A DNA stretch of 64,000 nt from Bryobacterales bacterium (GTDB lineage: Bacteria > Acidobacteriota > Terriglobia > Bryobacterales > Bryobacteraceae), in contig PMUP01000041.1 of the NCBI GenBank assembly GCA_003166865.1, positions 220,236 to 284,235 of the forward strand, in the 5' to 3' direction. Position 1 is the first letter of the stretch. Each line of letters opens with the position of its first letter. The notes below the pieces were generated by a model, which saw only the letters and a program-made list of their open reading frames with translations, had not been told where the DNA came from and did no database searches. The position numbers were made by a program, and so were the translations under genes. Of this stretch, positions 37,885-46,080 are shown piece after piece.

Positions 37885-38562
37885 TTAGAACTCGATGGCC
37901 GAAAGGACTTCCGACGGCCGCTTCTCAAACGCGCGGCAGATGGCCAGCAAACTTTCGATGCTGGGCAGATTCGCGCCGCGCTCGATGGAGCTGATCTGCG
38001 AGATACTGAGCTTGGTGGCGCCGGCCAGGTCCTTAAGCGACCAATCGCGCTCCACGCGCAGCATCTTGATCTGATGGCCCAGACGTTCGCGGAGGCGGTC
38101 CTGCGTGGTGCGGCCGAATCCGTATTTATCGATGGCGTTGTGCAGCGTCTGCCGGAGCTGCGCGAGCGAGAAAGGTTTCGAGATGTAATCGAACACCTTC
38201 AGCTTGAAGGTGGCGCGCATATCCTCGAGCGACGGATAGCCGGTGACGATGATGACGCACAGCCCCGGATAAGCGGCCAGAAGCTGTTCGAGCACCTTAT
38301 CGCCTTTGAACTCGCCCATCTTCATGTCGAGCAGAACGATGTCGGGAACCCTCTGTTCACACGCAGTAAAGAGCTCATCGGGATGACCAAAAGCGCGGAT
38401 GAAGTAGACGCCATCGTCTTTGAGCGCGTCTTCCAGATAATTGCAAAAGTCGGGATCGTCATCCAGGATGGCGAGATCCACCAAGCCGCTGTTGCTTCCT
38501 GGTTTTCCCTGAGATTGATCGGGCGGCGGATCGGGCACTCGCTCAGATGTGGGTTTCATCAT
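37885..38562 (-). CDS. Response regulator with receiver and XRE-type HTH
   Basis: 225 residues. Receiver domain ~28-145 with phospho-acceptor Asp79 (DIVLLDMKMG) and conserved Thr/Lys (IVTGYPS; ISKPFS). A Cro/C1 XRE-type HTH follows at ~160-222 (LGHQIKMLRVERDWSLKDLAGATKLSISQISSIERG). Most response regulators use OmpR, NarL or Fis outputs; an XRE output is uncommon and resembles phage-type repressors. It overlaps the cognate kinase gene by four bases (ATGA), so pairing is close to certain. Confidence 0.88.
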   Translation of the reverse strand: MMKPTSERVPDPPPDQSQGKPGSNSGLVDLAILDDDPDFCNYLEDALKDDGVYFIRAFGHPDELFTACEQRVPDIVLLDMKMGEFKGDKVLEQLLAAYPGLCVIIVTGYPSLEDMRATFKLKVFDYISKPFSLAQLRQTLHNAIDKYGFGRTTQDRLRERLGHQIKMLRVERDWSLKDLAGATKLSISQISSIERGANLPSIESLLAICRAFEKRPSEVLSAIEF

Positions 38563-39725
38563 GAGGCCGAGGTTCCCTGTCGCCTGGAGCCGGACGCCGG
38601 CAAGGTCACTTCAAGACAGGCGCCGCCTTCGGCACGATTGGAGGCCGCTATGGTGCCACCGTGCTGGTGAATGATTCCCTCGGCGACGGTGAGGCCGAGG
38701 CCGGTGCCCTTGGCGTCGAGACGGGTGGAGACGAAAGCTTCGAAGATGTCGGGCAGCACATCGGACGGGATGCCGGGGCCGTTGTCCTCGACGGCGATGG
38801 AGATCCAAGGCTGCGAGTTGCGATTCAAGCGGCGCGAATGAACGGTGATTTCACCCGCGGCGGGGACCGCATCCAGCGCGTTGCGCAACAGATTGACGAA
38901 CACCTGCACCAGCCGGTCGGAGTTGCCAGTGACTACATCGCCCGAGTGCACCTGATTGGCAAAGCGCGAGGCGGCGGCCTTCTTGTCGATGGCCACCAGC
39001 GCCCAGGCTTCATCGAACAAGTGGCGCAGCGGCACCGGCTCCATATGCTGTTTGCGGACGCGCGAGAAATCCACCAGGCCTTCGCTGATGCGGCGGATGC
39101 GCTGGGTGACGCGCAGCATGCGGGCCAGGCGCTCGAGGGTGGCGGGGTCGCCGGTGTTTTCGGTGAGTTTCTCGATGGAGCCTTGGAGGACCGTGAGCGG
39201 GGTGTTGAGCTCATGCGCCACGCTGGCGCTGAGCAGGCCGAGGCTGACCAGGCGGTCCTGCGCTTCGAGTTTGCGGAGCGCTTCCTCTAAATCCTCTTCG
39301 CGCTTGCGGAGCTCGATGACGGTGGCGTTGCGGGAGCGCATGATGTGGCCGATTTCGTCGGCGGGAATGAAGGCTTCGCCGATGAGCTCGTGATCGCGGT
39401 CGCCATGCTGCGTGGCTTGATCGGCTTCGAGCATGAGTTGCAGCGGGCGGTAGACATACAGCGGCATGATGGTGGTTTCAAGCACCAGCACGGCCAGGAT
39501 GTAGATGGCGCCGAGAACGATGAACAGGTTGGTTTTGGCGGGCGCGGGGAGATAGGGGTAGAGCACGAAGTAGACGCCGAGGGAGAGGATCAGGAAAAAG
39601 ACATTGTGAAGCACCATCAACTTGAGGCGGACTTTGAGATCGCCAAAGAGTCGCGTGACACGCTTGGGCGATCGGACGTGCACCGGGACGCTGAGAGAGT
39701 GAGTTCGGGACAAGGGGCCTTCCAT
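38559..39725 (-). CDS. Membrane sensor histidine kinase
   Basis: 388 residues. Two membrane segments (~38-58 and ~66-88) with only a short loop between, a HAMP-like stretch, a coiled coil (~136-155), HisKA with His171 in SASVAHELNTPLTVL, and HATPase (VFVNLLRNALDAVP; DNGPGIP; GTGLGLTV). With almost no periplasmic domain, sensing is probably within the membrane or cytoplasm. Operon order is kinase, REC-XRE regulator, NUDIX hydrolase. Confidence 0.92.
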   Translation of the reverse strand: MEGPLSRTHSLSVPVHVRSPKRVTRLFGDLKVRLKLMVLHNVFFLILSLGVYFVLYPYLPAPAKTNLFIVLGAIYILAVLVLETTIMPLYVYRPLQLMLEADQATQHGDRDHELIGEAFIPADEIGHIMRSRNATVIELRKREEDLEEALRKLEAQDRLVSLGLLSASVAHELNTPLTVLQGSIEKLTENTGDPATLERLARMLRVTQRIRRISEGLVDFSRVRKQHMEPVPLRHLFDEAWALVAIDKKAAASRFANQVHSGDVVTGNSDRLVQVFVNLLRNALDAVPAAGEITVHSRRLNRNSQPWISIAVEDNGPGIPSDVLPDIFEAFVSTRLDAKGTGLGLTVAEGIIHQHGGTIAASNRAEGGACLEVTLPASGSRRQGTSAS

Positions 39726-39744
39726 ATGATTCTACGCTTGCCGA

Positions 39745-39793
39745 CGGGCGGTGGGTGGTGGGTTGTGGGTTATTGGTGCGTTGTGGCGGGGCG
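39745..39793 (+). repeat. G-rich GGTGGGTGGTGGG repeat upstream of the kinase operon
   Basis: Low-complexity GGTGGGTGGTGGGTTGTGGG-type run, similar in style to the arms around the four-helix-bundle gene at 52.3-52.7 kb. The 284 bases between the kinase gene and the DinB remnant (39726-40009) hold no other feature I can support. Confidence 0.5.
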
Positions 39794-40009
39794 AGAATTT
39801 TTCCGCGGCAGGTGGCGCAAGAGGGGGTGTGTTGTGTATGCGAGTGACGCTTGTTTTCAAATTTAGCGAAACGAAGCCAACAAACGCAGTGTTGGGCCGC
39901 GTATGAAGCATCCAGGTTCAGAATACAGGCGTGGGGTGGGCGCTGGATGGAGAGGGGCAGGTAAGTGGGGAGAGATGCAGGGAAGAGAAATTTTGGGGCG
40001 GCGTGATTA

Positions 40010-40228
40010 CTATTTTGCGGCGCTTTCGGACCAGGGCGGCACAATCCCGTTCATGCGCGCGTAGGCTATTAGCTGCCCCATGTGTTCGTTGGCGTGAATA
40101 ATAATTCGGAGGTATATGCCATCCACAGTGGCGCCGGCGCTTTCCACTTCGGCTTTCGAGATCGCAATGTGCATGAAGACCTCGCTGCTGGATCGCACAC
40201 CTGGCGCCGCCTGGGCTTTTTTCAACAT
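40010..40228 (-). pseudogene. DinB-family remnant with internal deletion
   Basis: The 72-residue frame joins two parts of a DinB/YfiT-like metal-binding four-helix protein. One is a piece with SSSEVFMHIAISKAE; the other is the C-terminal piece DGIYLRIIIHANEHMGQLIAYARMNG..PPW, which carries the third metal-ligand His. The ~60 residues normally between them, and the N terminus, are missing. So it is a degraded gene rather than a short protein. The family call is from recognising the C-terminal motif. Confidence 0.6.
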
Positions 40229-40285
40229 TGGCTGCTAAAGACCATTGAATTTCAGGGAAAGCGGGTGTAAGCTTCTACGAAGCAT

Positions 40286-40999
40286 ATGGATCTAGGTATC
40301 AGCAAATTCTTGGCGGATGCTGCAAGCCATTTGTCCGCTTACGTAATTGCGTTGAGCATCATTGGCGGTGTGAGTATGGCTCTTCTGCAAACCTTGAAGG
40401 ATCTTCTTCCCACGCGGCAATGGTTCCAAAGTTACTACCTCAAGAAGTGGATGGAGGAGGGCGCGGCCGAGGCTCGGAAGAACCTCGACAATCCGAGTGT
40501 GTCCGCCTCGAAAGCTGAACAGGACCTTTTGACCATGGCGGTGGATGGAGACGCGGCCGCCCTCTACGATTTGCAGATCGAACAACTTTGCGGACAATAT
40601 ACTGCGGCCATCCAGATGGTTCTCGAGTTCCCTTCGGCCCACGTAGATTTGTTAGCTGTTACCGCCTCGCAGGCGAATAGCGCGGACATTAACCTGGTTC
40701 TCGCGGGACCAACGGTTCCACCGACTCAGGCCTTCCTGGACGCGCGCAACCGAGTCACCCACCAGTGCCAGCGAGCTATAGACGCGCTTCAAATCACGGC
40801 GGGCTTCCGCTGGAAGTGGATGTTGCAGATTGCATCCATCGTGCTCAGCGGCGTGCTGGCCTGGGTTGCGATGGCGTACGGCCCGGGAACAATTGCCGCG
40901 AACCCATTCAGTATTGTCGTTAGCGCGATACTCGCCGGGTTTCTCGCTCCGGTAGGGAAGGACCTGCTTGCCGTGCTGCAGAGGGCCCGCGGCCAGTGA
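40286..40999 (+). CDS. Membrane protein of unknown function, paired with a hydrolase
   Basis: 237 residues. A hydrophobic segment near residues 17-35 (AYVIALSIIGGVSMALL), a cytoplasmic helical middle (~50-165) and two C-terminal membrane segments (WMLQIASIVLSGVLAWVAMAY; FSIVVSAILAGFLAPVG). No recognised domain. The stop overlaps the GTG of the following hydrolase, so the pair is translationally coupled. Composition is a little less GC-rich than the core genes. Confidence 0.65.
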   Translation: MDLGISKFLADAASHLSAYVIALSIIGGVSMALLQTLKDLLPTRQWFQSYYLKKWMEEGAAEARKNLDNPSVSASKAEQDLLTMAVDGDAAALYDLQIEQLCGQYTAAIQMVLEFPSAHVDLLAVTASQANSADINLVLAGPTVPPTQAFLDARNRVTHQCQRAIDALQITAGFRWKWMLQIASIVLSGVLAWVAMAYGPGTIAANPFSIVVSAILAGFLAPVGKDLLAVLQRARGQ

Positions 41000-41880
41000 G
41001 CGATCCGGTTCAAGTCAGCGTTCGCCAACCGTTGACGAACTCGGGCGGTCCGGTGGTCCCGGCGTGGGAGCAGGGCGGTCATCTGGACGGCAGGGGTAAT
41101 CTGATCATCCTGGTTCACGGGTTCAATGTTAGCCGCACCGACGCGCTGGGGTCGTATGGCCAGTTCCTGGATAACCTAAAGAAGAAATTCAACACCCAGA
41201 CAGCGCCGATCGCTGAATTCTTATGGCCGGGCGACGAGCCGAACAAGATCATTTCGACACTAAGTTATCCGAATCAGATAAAGCCGGCGATTGATTCGGG
41301 GAGAGCGTTGGCCGCCTTCTTGAGCGGGCTCCAGCATTCGGGTCCATTAGTGGTGAACCTGGTGGGGCATTCGCTCGGATGCCGCGTGATTCTCGAGATG
41401 CTGGCGGAGTGGACGGGCGGATTACAGCCGAACGTCTTTGTCGGCGTGGTGGTCTTAATGGCGGCGGCGGTTGTGGTTAAGCAGGTGAATGCCGGCGGGG
41501 CTTTGAGAAGCGCTGCGACGATGACTCTGAAGAACTCTGTGCTTTATTCGGAAGGGGATCCGGTGCTGCACTGGACTTTCCCGATTGGAGAGACGGCCGC
41601 GGGCGAGGGTTTTTTTCCAACTGCAGTTGGACGGACCGGAGGTCCAGGCGCAACCTGGCACTCTCCGTATCCGATGTCGCACAACGGTGTGGCTTACGTC
41701 CACGGTTCGTACTGGCCTGGAGAAGAATCAGCCACTGCGGTTGCTTTCGCTCTGGGCGGCGCGCCGGCGAGAATCACTTCGGAGAACGGGGTGGTGGCGA
41801 GCCCGCCTCCAGTGGAGAACTCAATCGCAAGCCGTGCCACGCCTGTTCGGAATCTGGATTCACGCCCGGCGTTCGGGTAA
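40996..41880 (+). CDS. Alpha/beta hydrolase coupled to a membrane protein
   Basis: 294 residues from a GTG that overlaps the previous stop. Lipase/esterase-like fold: oxyanion segment NLIILVHGFNVSRTDA, nucleophile elbow VGHSLGCR (Ser ~126), acid probably in LYSEGDPVLHW and His in HNGVAYVHGSYWPG. It resembles cytoplasmic DUF900-type hydrolases, with no signal peptide. Function unknown; the obligatory pairing with a membrane protein suggests it acts at the membrane, perhaps on lipid. Confidence 0.7.
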   Translation: MSDPVQVSVRQPLTNSGGPVVPAWEQGGHLDGRGNLIILVHGFNVSRTDALGSYGQFLDNLKKKFNTQTAPIAEFLWPGDEPNKIISTLSYPNQIKPAIDSGRALAAFLSGLQHSGPLVVNLVGHSLGCRVILEMLAEWTGGLQPNVFVGVVVLMAAAVVVKQVNAGGALRSAATMTLKNSVLYSEGDPVLHWTFPIGETAAGEGFFPTAVGRTGGPGATWHSPYPMSHNGVAYVHGSYWPGEESATAVAFALGGAPARITSENGVVASPPPVENSIASRATPVRNLDSRPAFG

Positions 41881-41911
41881 TTCCTGAGTGACTTATGCCG
41901 GCTCGCGGAAC

Positions 41912-42160
41912 CTAATTGGCGTGGCCCTTCTGGTAGCCAGCCTCGTAGGCTTTCTGGTCTTCGTCTTTCTTGAAGTGGTGTTTCTTGTAGTGATCCCGGT
42001 TATGCGCATGATCGTTTCGGCCTTCGCGCATGCCTTGCTGGTAGGTTTTGTTTTTCGAATAATCCGGGCCTTGGTCCTGGGCCTGTACGGCGCCTGCACC
42101 GATGCCCAAGCCAACTGCTACCGCCAGAGCCCAGATACCGTGTCTCAGTTTGTTTTTCAT
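41912..42160 (-). CDS. Small secreted Lys/His-rich protein
   Basis: 82 residues: signal peptide (MKNKLRHGIWALAVAVGLGIGAGA...) and a basic, hydrophilic mature part with repeated short motifs (YQQGMREGRNDHA; YEAGYQKGHAN). Seen as an isolated gene. No family assigned. Confidence 0.6.
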   Translation of the reverse strand: MKNKLRHGIWALAVAVGLGIGAGAVQAQDQGPDYSKNKTYQQGMREGRNDHAHNRDHYKKHHFKKDEDQKAYEAGYQKGHAN

Positions 42161-42288
42161 AGAAGTGATACGGCACGCGCAGGGCCGTTCGGGATTAGTG
42201 CGCCGATGGTTGCGTTTGCAAAGGTCCAGGCGCGAGCCGCTAACCACATATGGTCATCCGACCGCTTATGGTCAGGTAAGCTGAATGC

Positions 42289-43755
42289 ATGCACGTCAAA
42301 CCTACGCGTCTTTTTTCCCTAGCGATTATCCTGCCGGCGGCCCTGTTGCCCGCAGGAGCTCTCTGTCAGCAGCCGGCCCAACATCAGCAAATCCTGCAAC
42401 TGGTGGATGAGCACGCGGCGCACTTTTCCGGGATTTCCAAAACCATCTGGGGCTACGCGGAATTGGGCTATCAGGAGCAGAAGAGTTCGGCTCTGCTGCG
42501 GAGTGAATTAGAGGCGGCGGGTTTTCATGTGCAATCACCGGTAGCAAATGAACCGACTGCCTTCGTCGCCAGCTTCGGCCAAGGTAGCCCGGTGATCGCC
42601 ATCCTGGGCGAATTCGACGCGCTCCCCGGACTTTCGCAAGCCGCTACGCCAGACCGCAGTCCCGTGGTGGCCGGAGCGCCCGGCCACGGCTGTGGACATA
42701 ACCTGCTGGGATCCGGGGCAGCGCTGGCGGCGGTGGCGCTGAAAGAATACATGCAACAGAATCGCGTTACAGGGACCCTGCGCTACTACGGAACGCCGGC
42801 CGAGGAGGGTGGCGACGGGAAAGTGTACATGATCCGCGCTGGGTTGTTTCAGGACGTGGATGTGGTTCTGCAGTGGCATCCGGCCAGCGAGAATATCGTA
42901 CAAAACGGCGGCATGCTGGCGATGAACAGCGCCAGGTTCCTGTTCCATGGAGTGGCCGCGCATGCGGCGATGGCTCCGGAGCGCGGCCGTTCCGCTCTGG
43001 ATGCGGTGATGTTGATGGGCAGCGGCGTAGAGTTTCTTCGAGAACATGTCCCCAGCAATAGCCGAATACACTACATCATCACCAATGGCGGCGCGGCGCC
43101 CAACGTGGTTCCCGATACGGCCGAACTCTATCTCTACGCCCGCAATCCCTCGCTGGTGGTGCTGGGCGAGGTTTGGAATCGAATCCTGAAGATCGGCCAG
43201 GGAGCTGCGCTGATGACGGAAACCACGCTCGAAGTCAAAGATGTCGGCGGTACGGCCAATGTGCTTGGCAACGATCCTCTTTCTAAAGTGGCGCAACGGA
43301 ATTTGCAAGAGGTGGGCGGTTTCCACTATACGTCGGAGGAAAAGCATTTTGCGGAGGAACTGCAAAAGAGCTTGCCCGCGGGCGGAGCCGGCGAGTTGGA
43401 TTCGACGGCCTTGATTCAGCCCCTTCGGCAGCCGGATCCTAACGCTGCGGCCGCATCCACCGACGTCGGAGATGTTAGTTGGAACGTCCCGACCATCGGT
43501 TTTGAAACGGCGACGTTTGTACCGGGAGTGGTCGCCCATACCTGGCAGGCGGCTGCCAGCGCAGGCATGAGTATCGGGCAGAAGGGGATGATCGTGGCGG
43601 CAAAGGCGCTAGCCGTCACCGGGGCGGATTTGTTTTCGGATCGGCAATTGGTATTGGATGCGAAGACGGATTTTCAGCGCCAGCTGAAAGGAAGAGCTTA
43701 TGTGTCCGCCATTCCAGCCGGCCAGACGCCGCCTTTGAACTACCGGGAGAAATAG
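42289..43755 (+). CDS. M20-family amidohydrolase (AbgB-like), exported
   Basis: 488 residues with a signal peptide. M20 metallopeptidase/aminoacylase fold: AILGEFDALPG (~105), the metal-binding GHGCGHN (~132-138), catalytic Glu pair in TPAEEGGDGK, the lid/dimerisation domain (GGMLAMNSARFLFHGVAAHAA) and a C-terminal VAHTWQAAASAG His. The closest relatives are p-aminobenzoyl-glutamate hydrolase subunit B type proteins. Probable periplasmic amide hydrolysis; substrate not determinable. Confidence 0.88.
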   Translation: MHVKPTRLFSLAIILPAALLPAGALCQQPAQHQQILQLVDEHAAHFSGISKTIWGYAELGYQEQKSSALLRSELEAAGFHVQSPVANEPTAFVASFGQGSPVIAILGEFDALPGLSQAATPDRSPVVAGAPGHGCGHNLLGSGAALAAVALKEYMQQNRVTGTLRYYGTPAEEGGDGKVYMIRAGLFQDVDVVLQWHPASENIVQNGGMLAMNSARFLFHGVAAHAAMAPERGRSALDAVMLMGSGVEFLREHVPSNSRIHYIITNGGAAPNVVPDTAELYLYARNPSLVVLGEVWNRILKIGQGAALMTETTLEVKDVGGTANVLGNDPLSKVAQRNLQEVGGFHYTSEEKHFAEELQKSLPAGGAGELDSTALIQPLRQPDPNAAAASTDVGDVSWNVPTIGFETATFVPGVVAHTWQAAASAGMSIGQKGMIVAAKALAVTGADLFSDRQLVLDAKTDFQRQLKGRAYVSAIPAGQTPPLNYREK

Positions 43756-43770
43756 GGCCTACTGCCCTCG

Positions 43771-43960
43771 CTATCTTCCCTTATAGACTCGTCTCAGGAC
43801 GGCAGCCCCTTCGCGATCGTCCACTACCGGGTGCGCCGCCATGTCAAGCTGGTCCGACCGCTCCGCGATCGACTCATAGAGGGCTTTCCCGTCTTTGCAG
43901 TCCGCCAGCGCGAATCCCAATCCAGCTATGGGACCGGCATCGATTCTGATGCTGCTGTTC
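43771..43960 (-). pseudogene. Orphan coding remnant
   Basis: On the minus strand an open frame of ~58 codons ends at 43771 and reads SIRIDAGPIAGLGFALADCKD, then ALYESIAERSDQLDMA and AAVLRRVYKGR before the stop. Composition and third-position GC look coding, but there is no start codon and its 5' side runs into the TIGR03437 gene end. Probably the C terminus of a lost gene. No family assigned. Confidence 0.35.
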
Positions 43961-43967
43961 GCCGCTG

Positions 43968-46016
43968 TTAATCTCCTGCGGATGTAGAAGTCACAGTCCA
44001 GGTTCCGGAGGTATTCTTATATGTGCAAGTAAAGGTTCCGGTGGCTGTGACTGCCGCGCCGGTGACGACAGCCTGGCCGCTAAAGTTGCAGAACACGCCC
44101 TCGACGGCGTTGACACCGAACGTGATTGCGCCGGTGGAGCTTACAGTTCCCATCCCGCTTCCAGGACTAGTCACCGTAACCACGCCGTCGTCTACCGTGG
44201 ACGTTATCGAGCCGGATAGCGTCTTTCCGGTATCCGTAGTGCCGCTAAAGGTACCGGTGTAGGTTCCATTGTAGGGGGATTCGGCCGGTGGGGGCGGTGG
44301 GGGCGGTGGGGGCGGTGAGGTGGAGGGCTCAAGCTGGTAGGTTACGTCGGCATAGGTTATGAGGCCCGTCGAAGTGTATCCGTAGTCGATCCCCGGGGCC
44401 GTGAACATCTGCGGCTGCTGCTCGTTTTCGACGGTCAGAGTTCCCATCCCGGCCGGCAGAGTGTCCAACACATACGGAGGAAGCATGAGCTGTTGAGCGC
44501 TGGCAAGAGCCGTGCAATAGAAATTAACACTCAACGAAACCGCCGGCGCCGTTGAACTGCCCTCGACTATTACCCAGCTATCTGGAACGCCGCCGGTCCA
44601 AGTGATGAGTTGTCCCTGAGACTCCGTGATGGTGCCGGTGGTAGGGTCGCTCGTCCGAGGTTTGGCTAATGCGCCTGGCGCCATCACCGCCGCCGCCGTG
44701 CCAGTGCCGAAGTTCCAAGTCACTGGCTCCTGGTAGGTGAAGTCCGCTGTAAACGTGTCGCCGAGGAAGGTGTACGTGGCGCCCGGCATTGGAGCAGGGG
44801 TGGGGAACGATGCAGTGTACTGTCCTATGTTGTTCGATGATTGGGGCAAGGTCACCCCCAGGGAAAGGGTGAGCTGCAGTCCTTCACTTATCCCGCCGGC
44901 GGTCGCAGCCCGGCTGGTTGACGCTGGTTTCGTGGACCGCACGGCTGGTTTCGTGGACGTCGTATTCACGAGGCAGCTTCCAGGGGAAACGTAGGGGGCG
45001 CCGTTCGCAAAATCGTAGCCCGGCTCGGAGAAAAAATTCCCCTCGGCGTAGTAGTAGGTCCCGTTCGACTGAACAATCTGGAAAAGCGCCAAGCCACCGA
45101 CCGTGACAGTGCTCAGGCTTAACTGCGGGAACCCATTCCCGGTGATTCCGTAGTCGGGATCCTTGCAAACGCCGTTGTCGACGGCGACCGGGAGCGTCCC
45201 GTAATTGCTCGTAATGCCGTTTGCGACCACGAACACCGAATTCGTGCAGCCGCCCTGAAATCCAGCGGAGGCGCGCGGGACGTCGCGGCCTTCAAAGCTC
45301 GCAGCTTCAAAGGCGGGTGCGGCTCCCAAGGCCGGCACGTACACATCGATCTGATCCACTCCCGGAAACAGGGATCGCCCGGCATACAGGACATCGGCTT
45401 TGACGCCGCCAATGTAGACCGTCGCATCATTGAGATTGTCCTGCTTCATCGGATAGATTCGATCATTATTGGCCGTATCGGCGCCCAGACCGGAACCCCA
45501 CAGTATGATGACCTGGCCGGGAGCAGCCGAGGCGGTGGGTGTAATGTCCTGGTACTGGAGGTTGTACGCCTTCGCCCCCGCATTTGCGGTAAGAAGGCCA
45601 AATGCGCTCTTGGTCACCACAAAGGGAGCCACACTGGTTTGGTCGTTGTACTTAACGGTGATGGTTCCTGTACCGACCGGCGTGGTGGATGGAAGGACGG
45701 CGGCGACCTGATCCGGGGTGGCGTAGTAAATGGCCGGGTTGACGACGACGCCGTTGACGTCGACGAAAATAATCATGCCGTTCAGCGTACGCGGCAGGCC
45801 CGCCGGCGGAGCGCTGGTTTGAACGACGAGCGGGACATTGTCGCACATACCGCTGCCATAAATAACGAACGTGCTGCCGGGGGCAATACCGTAATTGGGC
45901 AAGCCCGGCAGTGAGCCGCCGAAATTGTTGGTTACCGCGTTGATTACCGGTGGGGCGGCTGTGGCCGGGAGGATGAGAACCAATGCGGCTAAGAGATTCC
46001 GAGAAAGTTTCGACAT
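43968..46016 (-). CDS. Secreted TIGR03437-like protein with proline linker
   Basis: 682 residues with a signal peptide. The N-terminal half contains the TIGR03437-type domain abundant in Solibacter (YGIAPGSTFVIYGSGMC, YYATPDQVAAVLPSTTPVGTGTITV, GADTANNDRIYPMKQDN, GGVKADVLYAGRSLFPGVDQI). A beta-rich middle follows, then a Pro run of ten (~565-575) and a C-terminal ~100-residue domain with GTYTGTFSGTTD and CTYKNTSGTW. Start supported by GGGGAGAAACT before the ATG. Likely cell-surface; function unknown. Tandem with a shorter paralogue upstream. Confidence 0.82.
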   Translation of the reverse strand: MSKLSRNLLAALVLILPATAAPPVINAVTNNFGGSLPGLPNYGIAPGSTFVIYGSGMCDNVPLVVQTSAPPAGLPRTLNGMIIFVDVNGVVVNPAIYYATPDQVAAVLPSTTPVGTGTITVKYNDQTSVAPFVVTKSAFGLLTANAGAKAYNLQYQDITPTASAAPGQVIILWGSGLGADTANNDRIYPMKQDNLNDATVYIGGVKADVLYAGRSLFPGVDQIDVYVPALGAAPAFEAASFEGRDVPRASAGFQGGCTNSVFVVANGITSNYGTLPVAVDNGVCKDPDYGITGNGFPQLSLSTVTVGGLALFQIVQSNGTYYYAEGNFFSEPGYDFANGAPYVSPGSCLVNTTSTKPAVRSTKPASTSRAATAGGISEGLQLTLSLGVTLPQSSNNIGQYTASFPTPAPMPGATYTFLGDTFTADFTYQEPVTWNFGTGTAAAVMAPGALAKPRTSDPTTGTITESQGQLITWTGGVPDSWVIVEGSSTAPAVSLSVNFYCTALASAQQLMLPPYVLDTLPAGMGTLTVENEQQPQMFTAPGIDYGYTSTGLITYADVTYQLEPSTSPPPPPPPPPPAESPYNGTYTGTFSGTTDTGKTLSGSITSTVDDGVVTVTSPGSGMGTVSSTGAITFGVNAVEGVFCNFSGQAVVTGAAVTATGTFTCTYKNTSGTWTVTSTSAGD

Positions 46017-46080
46017 AGTTTCTCCCCTAGAGATTCGCGCAACCAGGATTGAACGAACTCCTATTCATGGTACTGGAAGA

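Noticed and set aside
42535..43539. 334-codon minus-strand frame
   Set aside because: Entirely antisense to the M20 amidohydrolase and has no protein-like motifs.
44284..44320. GGGGGCGGT tandem repeat considered as a regulatory repeat
   Set aside because: It is the coding sequence of the Pro10 linker of the TIGR03437-like protein.
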